From Roseibaca calidilacus (GTDB taxonomy: Bacteria; Pseudomonadota; Alphaproteobacteria; Rhodobacterales; Rhodobacteraceae): DNA of 64,000 bases. Under the pieces are notes generated by a model that saw nothing but the letters and a program-made list of their open reading frames with translations, had not been told where the DNA came from and did not search any database. The position numbers and the translations under genes are program-made. This document shows positions 18,974 through 27,653 of the stretch, one piece after another (within the stretch, counting starts at the first letter, position 1; each line of letters starts with the position of its first letter). The stretch is from NCBI RefSeq assembly GCF_001517585.1, contig NZ_FBYC01000001.1, positions 434,001 through 498,000 on the forward strand. Direction: 5' to 3'.

Positions 18974-19579
18974 ATGGAAAAATTCACTACCCTGACAGGC
19001 GTTGCCGCGCCTATGCCGCTGGTCAATATCGACACCGATATGATCATTCCCAAACAGTTCTTGAAAACCATCAAGCGGTCAGGGCTGGGCGTGAACCTGT
19101 TCGACGAGATGCGCTATGACAATGACGGCAACGAGATTGCGGATTTCGTGCTGAACCAGCCCGCTTATCGCAACGCTCAGATCCTTGTCGCGGGCGACAA
19201 TTTCGGCTGCGGGTCGTCGCGCGAACATGCGCCTTGGGCGCTTTTGGATTTCGGCATCCGCTGCGTCATCTCGACCAGTTTCGCCGATATCTTCTACAAT
19301 AACTGCTTCAAGAACGGCATTCTACCGATCGTTCTGCCGCAAGAACAGGTCAATGCCCTGATGGATGATGCCCGCAAGGGCGAGAACGCGCGCATCGCGG
19401 TCGATCTGGAAGCGCAGACCGTCACCGGGGCGGATGGCACGGAATATCACTTCGAACTGGATGCGTTCAAGAAGCATTGCTTGCTGAACGGGCTGGATGA
19501 CATCGGCCTTTCTTTGGAGAAAGTAGCGTCAATTGACGCTTTCGAGGCGCAGGCAGCCCAAGCGCGACCTTGGGTCTAA
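18974..19579 (+). CDS. leuD: 3-isopropylmalate dehydratase small subunit
   Basis: 201 aa from ATG at 18974 ([26 protein letters not shown]), with CCAGGAGAAGACCT upstream; the longer frame reads through the repeat element. LeuD signatures: '[20 protein letters not shown]', '[23 protein letters not shown]' and '[17 protein letters not shown]'. It is the swivel domain that completes the LeuC active site. A strong terminator closes the leuCD transcript; leuB is not in this window. Confidence 0.97.
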   Translation: MEKFTTLTGVAAPMPLVNIDTDMIIPKQFLKTIKRSGLGVNLFDEMRYDNDGNEIADFVLNQPAYRNAQILVAGDNFGCGSSREHAPWALLDFGIRCVISTSFADIFYNNCFKNGILPIVLPQEQVNALMDDARKGENARIAVDLEAQTVTGADGTEYHFELDAFKKHCLLNGLDDIGLSLEKVASIDAFEAQAAQARPWV

Positions 19580-19604
19580 TCTCTGAAAAATCTGCATTTT
19601 CTGA

Positions 19605-19633
19605 CGGCACCCGGCGCGGGTGCCGTTTTTTTT
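19605..19633 (+). terminator. Rho-independent terminator of leuCD
   Basis: A 9-bp stem CGGCACCCG / CGGGTGCCG with a GCG loop is followed by eight T. Confidence 0.95.
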
Positions 19634-19852
19634 CCACAAATTTGATGCAAAGACGCGACAGTTCGACCTCGAAAATGCCCCATCCCTTGCCAATAGTAAC
19701 TCTGGCTCTTGCTAGGATGACCAAAAATGGGCAACATTGTGTCAACAATAAGGCAGCTGCGGTTGTTCGGACTATCCGATAAGTTGAAAGCAGCGAAAAC
19801 ACTGCGGGGGCCAACCCTGCATCAGGCACCGAAACGAGGCAATCGAGCGTCT

Positions 19853-20695
19853 ATGTCGCATGTGGCACAAAGTTTTCTGCGCGGCCTGTTGGTCGTGGCC
19901 TTCGTGCTGTTGCCCGCGATGTTGCTGCCGGGAATCTCTCAGGACGTAGCGCAGGCCGCGACCCTGATCGCACTGATCTCGGGGGCTGTCGTAATGGCGG
20001 AATACGCCGCAGCCTATCCGGGCCTGATCGAATTTCGCGATGCCAAGCCCTATAATCGTCTGCGTTTCGGCATGTTGGTCGCGGTCGTTCTGGTGCTTGC
20101 GGTGTTGCAACGCGGGGTCACAGCGGGGGATCCGGGCGTCTTGGGTGCCGTGGCCTTGTGGCTGGCAGGTGCGTTTGATTTCAGCTTCAGCCCCATTCGG
20201 CTATTGGTCCTGTCGTTGCCGCAGGGCCTGCCGGTCGAGCATTTGCTGAACGTCATGGCCAGCGCGGCGCTGGCTTTCGTGATGTGCTTTTTCGGCCTGT
20301 TGCTGTTCGTCGGCACGATGTTGATGAAGTATTGGCCTGCGAAGGGCAGTTCGTTCAACGTCTGGATCAACCTGCCCAATTTCGACCCAACCAAAGGTGT
20401 CGACGTGGTCCAGCGTCTGGAGCGGGACGCGCAAATTAACGTTATGTTAGGGGTCGTCCTGCCATTCTCTTTGCCGGTGTTGCTGCATCTGTCCAGCCTG
20501 CTGGTGCAGCCGCTGACGTTTGAAAACAGTCTGACATTGGTCTGGGGGGTGGCGTTCTGGGCATTCATTCCGTTCAGCCTTATAATGCGGGGCATTGCCA
20601 TGTATCGCGTCACACAGCTGATCCGTGCTCAACGCCGCCGCATTGCAGAAGAAGAGGCTGCGGTGCCCTTGCCCGCGCGCTCTGCCTATACCTGA
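19853..20695 (+). CDS. Conserved membrane protein of unknown function
   Basis: 280 aa from ATG at 19853 (MSHVAQSFLRGLL). An ATG at 19727 in frame, with AGGA eight bases ahead, would add a 42-residue basic N-terminus, so the start is uncertain. I count about six hydrophobic helices: 'LLVVAFVLLPAMLLPG', 'ATLIALISGAVVMAEYAA', 'FGMLVAVVLVLAVLQ', 'MASAALAFVMCFFGLLLFVGTM', 'VMLGVVLPFSLPVLLHLS' and 'LVWGVAFWAFIPFSLIM'. The tail is basic. I do not recognise the family. Its stop overlaps the inferred CTG start of the next gene (CTGA). Confidence 0.78.
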   Translation: MSHVAQSFLRGLLVVAFVLLPAMLLPGISQDVAQAATLIALISGAVVMAEYAAAYPGLIEFRDAKPYNRLRFGMLVAVVLVLAVLQRGVTAGDPGVLGAVALWLAGAFDFSFSPIRLLVLSLPQGLPVEHLLNVMASAALAFVMCFFGLLLFVGTMLMKYWPAKGSSFNVWINLPNFDPTKGVDVVQRLERDAQINVMLGVVLPFSLPVLLHLSSLLVQPLTFENSLTLVWGVAFWAFIPFSLIMRGIAMYRVTQLIRAQRRRIAEEEAAVPLPARSAYT

Positions 20696-21756
20696 TCTTT
20701 CTGTGCGCTCCGGCGGCGGCCTTTCCGCCAGCCCCGGGCGCAGATACGGTGCGCATCGCATTCTGGCGGGTCGATTTTGCAGCGGCCGGGCCGGGGGCTG
20801 CGCTTGCCGCGATCCTAGCGCGCCGCCCGCATACAGTTGCAATGGCGCAGGTTATCGCGGGCCTTGCCCCTGATATTCTGGTCCTGTCGGGTGTCGATTA
20901 TGACCCACGGGGTCATACGTCAGCGGCCCTGAACGCACTGATTGCCGCGCAGGGCTATGATCTGCCCCACACCTTTGCGCCCACCCCGAATGCGGGCATG
21001 CCCAGCGGCGTTGATTTGAACGGCGACGGCATGGCGCATGGCGCCGATGATGCGCATGGCTATGGTGCCTATGCAGGCGCGCGCGCGTTGCTTTTGCTGT
21101 CGCGCTACCCATTGGCGACCGACCGGCTGCGCGATTTCACCCAAATGCTGTGGCGCGATTTGCCGGGCGCAATGCTGTTTACCGGCGCAACCCCAGAGCA
21201 GCTTGCGGTGCACCGCTTGTCCAGCATTGCGCATGTCGCCTTGCCTGTCCTGCTGCCCAATGGCGCGGACCTGTGGCTGTTGGCCTATCATGCTGGCCCG
21301 CCGCTATTCGGCAACCACCCCGACCGCAACCGCAACCGCAACCACGACGAAAGCGCCTTCTGGTCGCATTGGTTGTCGGGGGAGTTGGCGGATAAACCGC
21401 CCCTTGGTCCGTTTGTGCTGGCAGGTGGCAGCAACCTTGACCCGTTCGACGGGGACGGTTTGTCAGAGGCGATGCGCCGCCTTCTGGCCCATCCGCGACT
21501 GCAAGACCCGCGCCCCACCAGCCCGGGCGGGGCGGCGACTGCAAATGCCGATCATATCGGACCGGCAGAGCAAGATACCGCCGCGTGGGACGAAAAACAG
21601 GGCAATCTGCGCGTCAGCTATGTGCTACCATCCTCGGATATGACCGTGCTTGGCTCTGGGGTGCTATGGCCCCTGCCGGGCACCCCGCTTGATGACCTGC
21701 TGACAGCCACAGGCAGCGCCCATAAACCCGTTTGGCTGGATCTGTCGCTTAATTGA
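20692..21756 (+). CDS. Endonuclease/exonuclease/phosphatase family protein, probably exported and with a degenerate active site
   Basis: The body matches the alphaproteobacterial EEP subfamily ('[18 protein letters not shown]', '[16 protein letters not shown]', '[17 protein letters not shown]', '[18 protein letters not shown]'). The first conventional start is GTG 20749, but the frame upstream reads [18 protein letters not shown] then PPAPGADT, a signal peptide ending in an AxA-like site, so translation should begin earlier. The only in-frame candidate coupled to the upstream stop is CTG 20692 (CTGA overlap), giving 354 aa; this start is inferred. Usual catalytic residues are changed: the GDxN motif reads GGSN, and the expected RVDYVLPS reads RVSYVLPS. 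It overlaps dapA by 8 bases at the 3' end. Confidence 0.68.
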   Translation: MIFLCAPAAAFPPAPGADTVRIAFWRVDFAAAGPGAALAAILARRPHTVAMAQVIAGLAPDILVLSGVDYDPRGHTSAALNALIAAQGYDLPHTFAPTPNAGMPSGVDLNGDGMAHGADDAHGYGAYAGARALLLLSRYPLATDRLRDFTQMLWRDLPGAMLFTGATPEQLAVHRLSSIAHVALPVLLPNGADLWLLAYHAGPPLFGNHPDRNRNRNHDESAFWSHWLSGELADKPPLGPFVLAGGSNLDPFDGDGLSEAMRRLLAHPRLQDPRPTSPGGAATANADHIGPAEQDTAAWDEKQGNLRVSYVLPSSDMTVLGSGVLWPLPGTPLDDLLTATGSAHKPVWLDLSLN

Positions 21757-22627
21757 GCAGACCTGCATGGCGCATGGCGGCGTCCATGCGTGCCTGTGCG
21801 ACCTCTGTCAGGCCAACAAGCGGCAGGCGCACATCCGGGCGGCATTTGCCAAGGCGCGACAGCCCGTATTTCGCAGCAACCAGCCCCGGCTCTGCAAAGA
21901 TGGCCACATGCAGCGGCATCAGCCGGTCATGAAGTTCAAGCGCGCGGACGTAGTCGCCCGCCAGCGTTGCTTCTTGAAATTCCGCACAAAGCCGGGGTGC
22001 TACATTCGCAGTAACCGAAATACAGCCCACCCCGCCCTGAGCGTTGAAGCCCGGCGCGGTCGCATCCTCGCCCGATAGCTGAATGAAATCGGGGCCGCAG
22101 GCCATGCGTTGTAGGCTGACACGTTCCAGCTTGCCCGTGGCATCTTTCACCCCGACAATGCGCGGAAGCTCTGCAAGGCGCGCCATCGTGTCGGGCATCA
22201 TGTCGACCACGGACCGGCCCGGAATGTTGTAGATGATGATCGGCAATTCGCAGGCATCATGCAGCGCGGTAAAATGCGCGATAAGCCCTTCTTGTGTGGG
22301 CTTGTTGTAATAGGGCGTGACAACAAGTGCCGCGTCGGCCCCGACAGTTTCCGCGTGGCGTAAAAAGCCGATCGCCTCTGTCGTATTGTTGGACCCTGCC
22401 CCTGCAATCACCGGCACGCGGCCCGCCGCTGCTTGCACCACTTCTTCAATGACGCGCTTATGCTCGTCATGGCTAAGCGTTGGGCTTTCGCCGGTCGTGC
22501 CAACCGGCACCAACCCGTGCGAGCCTTCGGCAATCTGCCAGTCGATCAGCGCATGCAAAGCGTCGAGGTCCAGAGCGCCGTCCTTCAAGGGCGTGACCAA
22601 TGCCGGAATCGAACCCCTGATCTGCAT
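21749..22627 (-). CDS. dapA: 4-hydroxy-tetrahydrodipicolinate synthase
   Basis: 292 aa from ATG at 22627 ([17 protein letters not shown]), the E. coli length. DapA hallmarks: '[22 protein letters not shown]', '[21 protein letters not shown]', '[16 protein letters not shown]', catalytic Tyr in '[13 protein letters not shown]' and Schiff-base Lys in '[14 protein letters not shown]'. It condenses pyruvate with aspartate semialdehyde in lysine and diaminopimelate synthesis. It is monocistronic and divergent from the lytic transglycosylase, both being peptidoglycan-related. Confidence 0.97.
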   Translation of the reverse strand: MQIRGSIPALVTPLKDGALDLDALHALIDWQIAEGSHGLVPVGTTGESPTLSHDEHKRVIEEVVQAAAGRVPVIAGAGSNNTTEAIGFLRHAETVGADAALVVTPYYNKPTQEGLIAHFTALHDACELPIIIYNIPGRSVVDMMPDTMARLAELPRIVGVKDATGKLERVSLQRMACGPDFIQLSGEDATAPGFNAQGGVGCISVTANVAPRLCAEFQEATLAGDYVRALELHDRLMPLHVAIFAEPGLVAAKYGLSRLGKCRPDVRLPLVGLTEVAQARMDAAMRHAGLLN

Positions 22628-22738
22628 CTGCCTGTCCCCCAAAAGTTGCGCGCCTGATTGCGCGATTGTGTGTTGTCGCAGGATTTGTGGCGGTTAGAAC
22701 GAAGTGGCGTGTTTTTCAAGGTCAAAAGAGGAGTTCCC

Positions 22739-24715
22739 ATGCAACTGCGCGGCCCAGAGAGCTTTGCCACGGCTTGCCTTTTCGCGCTGTGGGGCTGGGG
22801 CAGTGCACCAGCGGTTGCGCAAGACACGCCGCCGCCGCCCCGCATCGTGGGTGTGCTGGGCAATGCGCTGGATGCCGCGGAGGGGGGCGATCTGGACAGC
22901 GCCCGCGCGTTGGTGGCACCACTGGGCGCGGTCGCAGACAGTTTGGTGACATGGGAATTCCTGCGCGGCGGCACGGCCAGCCCCGACGCCTATGCGCGCT
23001 TTCTGAAAGCTCATGCGCATTGGCCGCTCGCGGACCACCTGCAACGTCTGGCCGAGGCGGAATTGGCCGATGCAGACGTAGATTCCGCGCAGGTGCGCGC
23101 GTTTTTCGAGACGCGCCGCCCATTGACCGAAGAGGGCAGGCTGGCCCTGGCCTTCGCGCTGCGCGAGGCCGACCCGGACCGCGCCAAGGAACTGGCCCGC
23201 GCGCTGTGGTCGGATGCCCCCATGTCGGCAGAAGACGAGGCCCGTCTGCTTTCGGCATTCGGTTCGCTGCTGGAGCCGTTGCATGGCGACCGCGTGGAGG
23301 CGCTGCTATGGACCGGCGCGCGAGAGGCCGCCGCGCGCACCATCCCGCGGCTGGATGCCGACCGACAGGCTTTGGCGCGCGCACGGATCGCGCTTCAGGC
23401 GCGGCAATCGGGGGTTGATGCGCTGGTCGCGGCGGTGCCAGAACGGTTGCGCAATGACCCCGGCCTTGCTCATGACCGCTTTGATTTTCGCTATGATCAA
23501 GTCAGCGGCGAAAGCGCCGCCGATCTGATGTTGCAGCAATCGCGCGCGCCCGAAGGCTTGGGCCGCCCGCAGGCTTGGGCCGCACGGCGTATCGCGCTGG
23601 TGCGTGCGGCAATGTCGGATGAGGATTACGAACGGGCCTACGATCTTGCCACGCCGCATGGGCTGGAGGATGGTATCGCCTTTGTCGATCTGGCCTTTCT
23701 GGCCGGGTTTCTGGCACTGGAGCATCTTGACGACCCAAAACAGGCGCTGGAGCATTTCCGGGCCTTGCGGGTGCGCGTGTCCAGTCCGATCTCGCTGGGG
23801 CGCGCGGGTTACTGGGAAGGCCGCGCGCATGAGGCCGCAGGCGACCCGGTTTCGGCGCAGGCGGCTTACGAATTCGCCGCCGAATACCAGACCGCCTATT
23901 ACGGCCAGCTTGCCGCCGACCGGATCGGGCTGCCGTTCGATTCCGCGTTGATCGATGGCCCGACCTACCCGGATTGGCAAGAAACGGACCTCGCGGAGTC
24001 TGACCTGCTGGCAGCGGCCAAGCTGCTTTATGATGCGGGCGATTGGTATGAGGCCCGCCGCTTCTTGATGCATCTTGCCACGCAACTTTCGGCAGAGGCC
24101 GAACTGGGCGCGCTTGCCGACCTGATGCTTGACTGGGGAGAGCCGAATTTCGCGCTGAAATTGGCCAAGATCGCGGTGCAACAGGGAATCGTGCTGCCGC
24201 GCGCCTATTTCCCGGTTCCAGCAGGCCGGGTGGATACAACCTCTGCCCCTGCCGAGCTGATCCTTGCGATCACCCGGCGCGAAAGCGAATTTGACCCGCG
24301 TGCGCGCAGCAGCGCCGATGCGCGCGGGTTGATGCAGCTTTTGCCGGGGACCGGGCAGATGATGGCGCAGCGTCTGGGTGTGGCTTTCGACCCGTTGGAC
24401 CTGACGCTTGATCCGGGGCTGAACATGCGCTTGGGGGCGGCCTATCTGGCAGAATTGCGCGACGAATTCGGGCCATCCTTGGCGCTGGTCGCAGCGGGCT
24501 ACAATGCCGGGCCGGGCCGCCCGCGCCGCTGGGTGTCTGAAATCGGCGATCCGCGTGATCCGCAGGTTGATTTCGTGACATGGGTGGAACGCGTGCCCTT
24601 CGCGGAAACGCGCAACTACATTATGCGCGTGGCCGAATCGCAGGTCATCTATCGCAGTCGGCTGGCAGGCAGCCCGCAACCGATTGATCTAGAAGGGATT
24701 ATCCGGGGCCGCTAA
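22739..24715 (+). CDS. Soluble lytic murein transglycosylase (Slt70-like)
   Basis: 658 aa from ATG at 22739 with AAAGAGGAGTTCCC upstream. A signal peptide (about residues 1-29, ending 'APAVAQD') is followed by a long alpha-superhelical U-domain of TPR-like repeats (about 40-480) and a C-terminal SLT lysozyme-like domain. Catalytic Glu lies in 'AITRRESEFDPRARSSADARG', then 'LMQLLPGTGQMMA', 'NMRLGAAYLAELRDEF' and 'VAAGYNAGPGR'. It cleaves the MurNAc-GlcNAc bond, releasing 1,6-anhydro-muropeptides in the periplasm. Good match to the alphaproteobacterial Slt family. Confidence 0.94.
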   Translation: MQLRGPESFATACLFALWGWGSAPAVAQDTPPPPRIVGVLGNALDAAEGGDLDSARALVAPLGAVADSLVTWEFLRGGTASPDAYARFLKAHAHWPLADHLQRLAEAELADADVDSAQVRAFFETRRPLTEEGRLALAFALREADPDRAKELARALWSDAPMSAEDEARLLSAFGSLLEPLHGDRVEALLWTGAREAAARTIPRLDADRQALARARIALQARQSGVDALVAAVPERLRNDPGLAHDRFDFRYDQVSGESAADLMLQQSRAPEGLGRPQAWAARRIALVRAAMSDEDYERAYDLATPHGLEDGIAFVDLAFLAGFLALEHLDDPKQALEHFRALRVRVSSPISLGRAGYWEGRAHEAAGDPVSAQAAYEFAAEYQTAYYGQLAADRIGLPFDSALIDGPTYPDWQETDLAESDLLAAAKLLYDAGDWYEARRFLMHLATQLSAEAELGALADLMLDWGEPNFALKLAKIAVQQGIVLPRAYFPVPAGRVDTTSAPAELILAITRRESEFDPRARSSADARGLMQLLPGTGQMMAQRLGVAFDPLDLTLDPGLNMRLGAAYLAELRDEFGPSLALVAAGYNAGPGRPRRWVSEIGDPRDPQVDFVTWVERVPFAETRNYIMRVAESQVIYRSRLAGSPQPIDLEGIIRGR

Positions 24716-24721
24716 GCTGGA

Positions 24722-25564
24722 TTAGCCCGCCAAACAGGCCCAAGGCGGCGGGTGCGGGTCGGCCAGTCGTTGGTTGATCGCGTCCAGATCCAGCGGGCGC
24801 GACGGGGCTTGCTGATGCGGCGCGAAGGCCGTGTAGCCGAACAGGTCGAAATCCCAACGGTAGATCTCATGCACTAGATGCAAGGTCAGATCGTCGAAAT
24901 AGCTTTCGACCGGCAGATCGGGTTTGCGCGTGACATTGAATCGGGGCAACACGGCGGGCCGCCTGTCCGGTGCAATCCGCGCCATCACGGGGGCTATGCC
25001 GGTGGCAAACCGCTCGACCGGGAACAGGTGATCGAAGGCAACCCCGTTCACCGCGAAAGAGCGCAGATGCTGCGCTTGTGGGGTCCAGTGGCGATCATAC
25101 CAGAACCGGTCCCGATTGCGCAGCGTATCGCGCAGGAACAGCACGAACCGTCGAAACGCCGGGCGCGGGTCGGCGCTGTCCGCCAGATCGGCACCGTAAT
25201 GCTGTGTCAGCACATCGCGCAGGTTTCCCCTGTAATATGAACCGTCGCGTTGTCGCGTGCAGACCTTGTCATGAAAACAGGCCAGCAGCCGGGAATAGGG
25301 GTTGCGCAGGGCAGAAAAGACCAACCGATCAGATTGGCCGAGTGCCGTGGCAAAGGCTGGGTCCGGCCATTGCACCGTGCCCGCTTCGGCATCGTGAATA
25401 TCGCCTGCGAAGAACCTGCCATGGTCGGCGTGATACAACAACTGACCCAAGGTCGAGCAGGCCGCTTTCGGCACCTCGCGGTAGACCAGCGGGACCGAAC
25501 CGCAGGCGCGCCCCCCCGACAGCCGACCCGGGTGCAGACTCATGCCGCTGGCAGGTCTGTGCAT
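24722..25564 (-). CDS. Sulfotransferase family protein (type 2, PAPS-dependent)
   Basis: 280 aa; ATG 25564 has AAGGGAAAGGGA upstream, while a second ATG lies 7 codons in. The 5'-phosphosulfate binding loop is 'YREVPKAACSTLGQLL' and the 3'-phosphate loop is 'VFSALRNPYSRLLACFHDKV', the pair typical of the sulfotransfer_2 (carbohydrate/HNK-1-like) family. C-terminal 'VHEIYRWDFDLFGY' also matches. It should transfer sulfate from PAPS to a hydroxyl group of a glycan or lipid; the acceptor is unknown. It stands alone, convergent with the transglycosylase (6-base gap). Confidence 0.82.
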   Translation of the reverse strand: MHRPASGMSLHPGRLSGGRACGSVPLVYREVPKAACSTLGQLLYHADHGRFFAGDIHDAEAGTVQWPDPAFATALGQSDRLVFSALRNPYSRLLACFHDKVCTRQRDGSYYRGNLRDVLTQHYGADLADSADPRPAFRRFVLFLRDTLRNRDRFWYDRHWTPQAQHLRSFAVNGVAFDHLFPVERFATGIAPVMARIAPDRRPAVLPRFNVTRKPDLPVESYFDDLTLHLVHEIYRWDFDLFGYTAFAPHQQAPSRPLDLDAINQRLADPHPPPWACLAG

Positions 25565-25630
25565 GGCTGTCCCTTTCCCTTGGGCCGTGAAGCGCGTAAT
25601 ATGTTCAGGTCACACAAGCCGGACGGTTCC

Positions 25631-26014
25631 ATGCCCTATACCTACGACGACCAGAACATTTTCGCCAAGATATTGCGAGGCGAGATTCCCTGCAACAAGC
25701 TGGCAGAAACAGAGCACTGCCTGGCCTTTCACGACATTGCCCCGCAGGCCCCGCAGCATGTGCTGGTCATCCCCAAGGGCGCTTATGTAAATTACGACCA
25801 TTTCGCCAGCACGGCGTCGGATGCAGAGATCGTGGATTTCACGCGCGCGGTGGCTTCGGTCTGTGCGCAGCTTGGTGTCTGCCCATCAGAGGGCGCGGCT
25901 GGATATCGGCTGATTTCGAATGCCGGGCCAGATGGGATGCAGGAAGTGCCGCATCTGCATGTCCATATTCTGGCGGGAACTAGAATCGGGCCATTGACCG
26001 TGAAGCGCACTTGA
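25631..26014 (+). CDS. HIT family nucleotide-binding protein (HINT type)
   Basis: 127 aa from ATG 25631 (MPYTYDDQNIFAKILRGEIPC). The histidine triad is 'VPHLHVHILAGTRIGPL'; other family blocks are 'IFAKILRGEIPCNKLAETEHCLAFHDIAPQ' in pieces and 'HVLVIPKGAYVNYDHF'. HINT proteins hydrolyse purine nucleoside phosphoramidates. An ATG at 25601 in frame would add ten residues. It precedes the tRNA-Cys gene by 35 bases. Confidence 0.94.
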   Translation: MPYTYDDQNIFAKILRGEIPCNKLAETEHCLAFHDIAPQAPQHVLVIPKGAYVNYDHFASTASDAEIVDFTRAVASVCAQLGVCPSEGAAGYRLISNAGPDGMQEVPHLHVHILAGTRIGPLTVKRT

Positions 26015-26049
26015 CCTTCGCCTGACAAGCCCCTAATCCCGCAGTCAGA

Positions 26050-26123
26050 GGCGAGTTGGCGGAGTGGTTACGCAGCGGATTGCAAATCCGTGTACACCGG
26101 TTCGATTCCGGTACTCGCCTCCA
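26050..26123 (+). tRNA. tRNA-Cys (anticodon GCA)
   Basis: Acceptor stem GGCGAGT (26050-26056) pairs with ACTCGCC (26113-26119), followed by discriminator T and an encoded CCA (26121-26123). The anticodon stem GCGGA / TCCGT closes the loop TTGCAAA with GCA at 26082-26084. The T arm is ACCGG-TTCGATT-CCGGT. All four arms fold, so the gene looks intact. Confidence 0.98.
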
Positions 26124-26522
26124 GCTATTCACCACTTTTCGCAACCCAGTCTTTCGTCGCGCTGATCGCAGTCAGGGCGCGTTGGAATGGGTATTGGCAC
26201 AGGGCGCGTGCCAATCGGTTCCCGCCATTTCTGGTCGGTTTTGGCTGCATTGGTCAAAGGATGCGACCCGCTACAACCGACAGACCCGCATGAGTCGGTC
26301 CTTCGGTTCTTTTCGGTTTCTTTCCAACCGGACACTGCACTTTGCCTGTGATCTGTCACTTTCACAGGCGAATGTTGCGAAATGCAGCAGATCACTTGTT
26401 TAACCGCTTGACCGTTTGGCCAAGCTTGTCGCAAGTTATCCATGCAGATGACGCAAATGCGCCATTGCTCAACGCCCAAAAGGGCAGACCGCCGCCAAGG
26501 CGGCGTCAACAGAGAGGATAAC
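26124..26522. promoter_or_regulatory. 399-base non-coding region upstream of aapJ
   Basis: No credible gene. It holds a 23-bp dyad at 26193-26215, an ACCGAC/GTCGGT inverted pair at 26276-26299, several TCGGT(T) repeats between 26234 and 26319, and a hairpin CGCCGCC-AA-GGCGGCG (26490-26505) ending about 10 bases before the aapJ RBS (AGAGAGGATAAC). The unusual length suggests complex control of aapJQMP. No sigma-54 -24/-12 pair stands out. Confidence 0.55.
26193..26215. promoter_or_regulatory. Perfect dyad, candidate NtrC-type operator
   Basis: ATTGGCAC, 7 bases, GTGCCAAT. The core GCAC-N7-GTGC has the spacing of enterobacterial NtrC sites. It is 307 bases before aapJ, so the link to the aap genes is inferred. 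Confidence 0.4.
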
Positions 26523-27542
26523 ATGAAAAAATCCGTATTCTACGGCACCATTGCCGCATCGGCATTGCTGGCCGGTGGCGCCAGCGCCCAGTCTATGCTG
26601 GAAACCATTCAGGATAGAGGAGAGCTTGCTTGCGGCGTGTCCACCGGGCTTGCCGGCTTCTCGGCGCCTGATGCGAATGGTGTCTGGCAGGGTTTCGACG
26701 TGGCGGTCTGCCGCGCTGTTGCGGCGGCGGTTCTGAACGACCCGATGGCCGTAAACTTCGTGTCGACCACCGGGCAGACCCGCTTCTCTGCGCTCGCTTC
26801 GGGCGAGGTCGACATGCTGGCGCGCAACACCACTTGGACCTTCTCGCGTGATGTTGACTTGGGCAACACCTTCGCCGGTGTGAACTACTATGACGGTCAG
26901 GGCTTCATGGTGAACCGCGAGTTGGGCGTCAGCTCTGCAATGGAACTGGACGGCGCGACGGTCTGTATCCAGACCGGAACCACCACAGAACTGAACTTGG
27001 CCGATTTCTTCCGTGTCAACGGCATGAGCTATGAGCCGGTTCCGATTGAAACCAATGCCGAAGCACAGCAGCAGTATCTGGCTGGCGCTTGTGACGTTTA
27101 CACCACCGACGCGTCGGGTCTGGCGGCAACGCGTGCGTCCTTCCCAGAGCCGGGCAACCACGCAATCCTGCCCGAGATCATCTCGAAGGAACCGCTTGGG
27201 CCGGCTGTGCGCCAAGGCGACGAGCAGTGGGCTGATATCGTGCGCTGGGTCTTGAACGCGCTGATCGCAGCCGAAGAACTGGGCGTGACCTCTGCCAATA
27301 TCGAAGAGCTGAAGGCGGGCACCGACAACCCCGAGATCAACCGTATGCTGGGCTCGGAAGGTGAGTTGGGCGCGATGCTGGGGCTTGATGCCGAATGGGC
27401 TGTGCGCGCAATTGCGGCTGGCGGCAACTATGGCGAAATCTTCGCCTCGACCATTGGCGAGCAAACTCCGATCGGTCTGGCACGCGGTCTGAACGCTCAA
27501 TGGACCCAAGGTGGCCTGCTTTACGCACCGCCCTTCCGCTAA
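26523..27542 (+). CDS. aapJ: General L-amino acid ABC transporter, periplasmic binding protein
   Basis: 339 aa. Signal peptide MKKSVFYGTIAASALLAGG, cleaved after ASA (about residue 22). The mature protein starts 'QSMLETIQDRGELACGVSTG', followed by 'GFSAPDANGVWQGFDVAVCRAVAAAV' and 'CIQTGTTTELNLADFF', typical of AapJ (longer than ordinary type-3 amino-acid binding proteins of about 250 aa, with an extended C-terminus ending 'GGLLYAPPFR'). It binds a broad range of L-amino acids and feeds AapQM/P. A terminator directly after it should make it the most abundant product of the operon. Confidence 0.95.
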   Translation: MKKSVFYGTIAASALLAGGASAQSMLETIQDRGELACGVSTGLAGFSAPDANGVWQGFDVAVCRAVAAAVLNDPMAVNFVSTTGQTRFSALASGEVDMLARNTTWTFSRDVDLGNTFAGVNYYDGQGFMVNRELGVSSAMELDGATVCIQTGTTTELNLADFFRVNGMSYEPVPIETNAEAQQQYLAGACDVYTTDASGLAATRASFPEPGNHAILPEIISKEPLGPAVRQGDEQWADIVRWVLNALIAAEELGVTSANIEELKAGTDNPEINRMLGSEGELGAMLGLDAEWAVRAIAAGGNYGEIFASTIGEQTPIGLARGLNAQWTQGGLLYAPPFR

Positions 27543-27557
27543 GTTCTGGCACCGGAA

Positions 27558-27587
27558 CCGCGCCCCCCGGTCGGGGCGCGGTTTTTT
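27558..27587 (+). terminator. Intra-operonic terminator between aapJ and aapQ
   Basis: A 9-bp stem CCGCGCCCC / GGGGCGCGG with a 6-base loop is followed by six T. Partial read-through would set binding protein above permease, as in many ABC operons. Confidence 0.92.
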
Positions 27588-27653
27588 CGTTTCTGTTTTA
27601 CCCCTGAGCGCCTTTGGCCAGACGTTGCCGCCGAGCAGCGACAGGAGAGTTTT

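Noticed and set aside
21325-21350. Short tandem repeat of CAACCG-like hexamers
   Set aside because: It encodes an Arg/Asn run inside a conserved block ([10 protein letters not shown]) of the EEP protein and is only a few units long.
26056-26403. 115-codon frame starting inside the tRNA-Cys gene
   Set aside because: It begins within the folded tRNA and has no family features.
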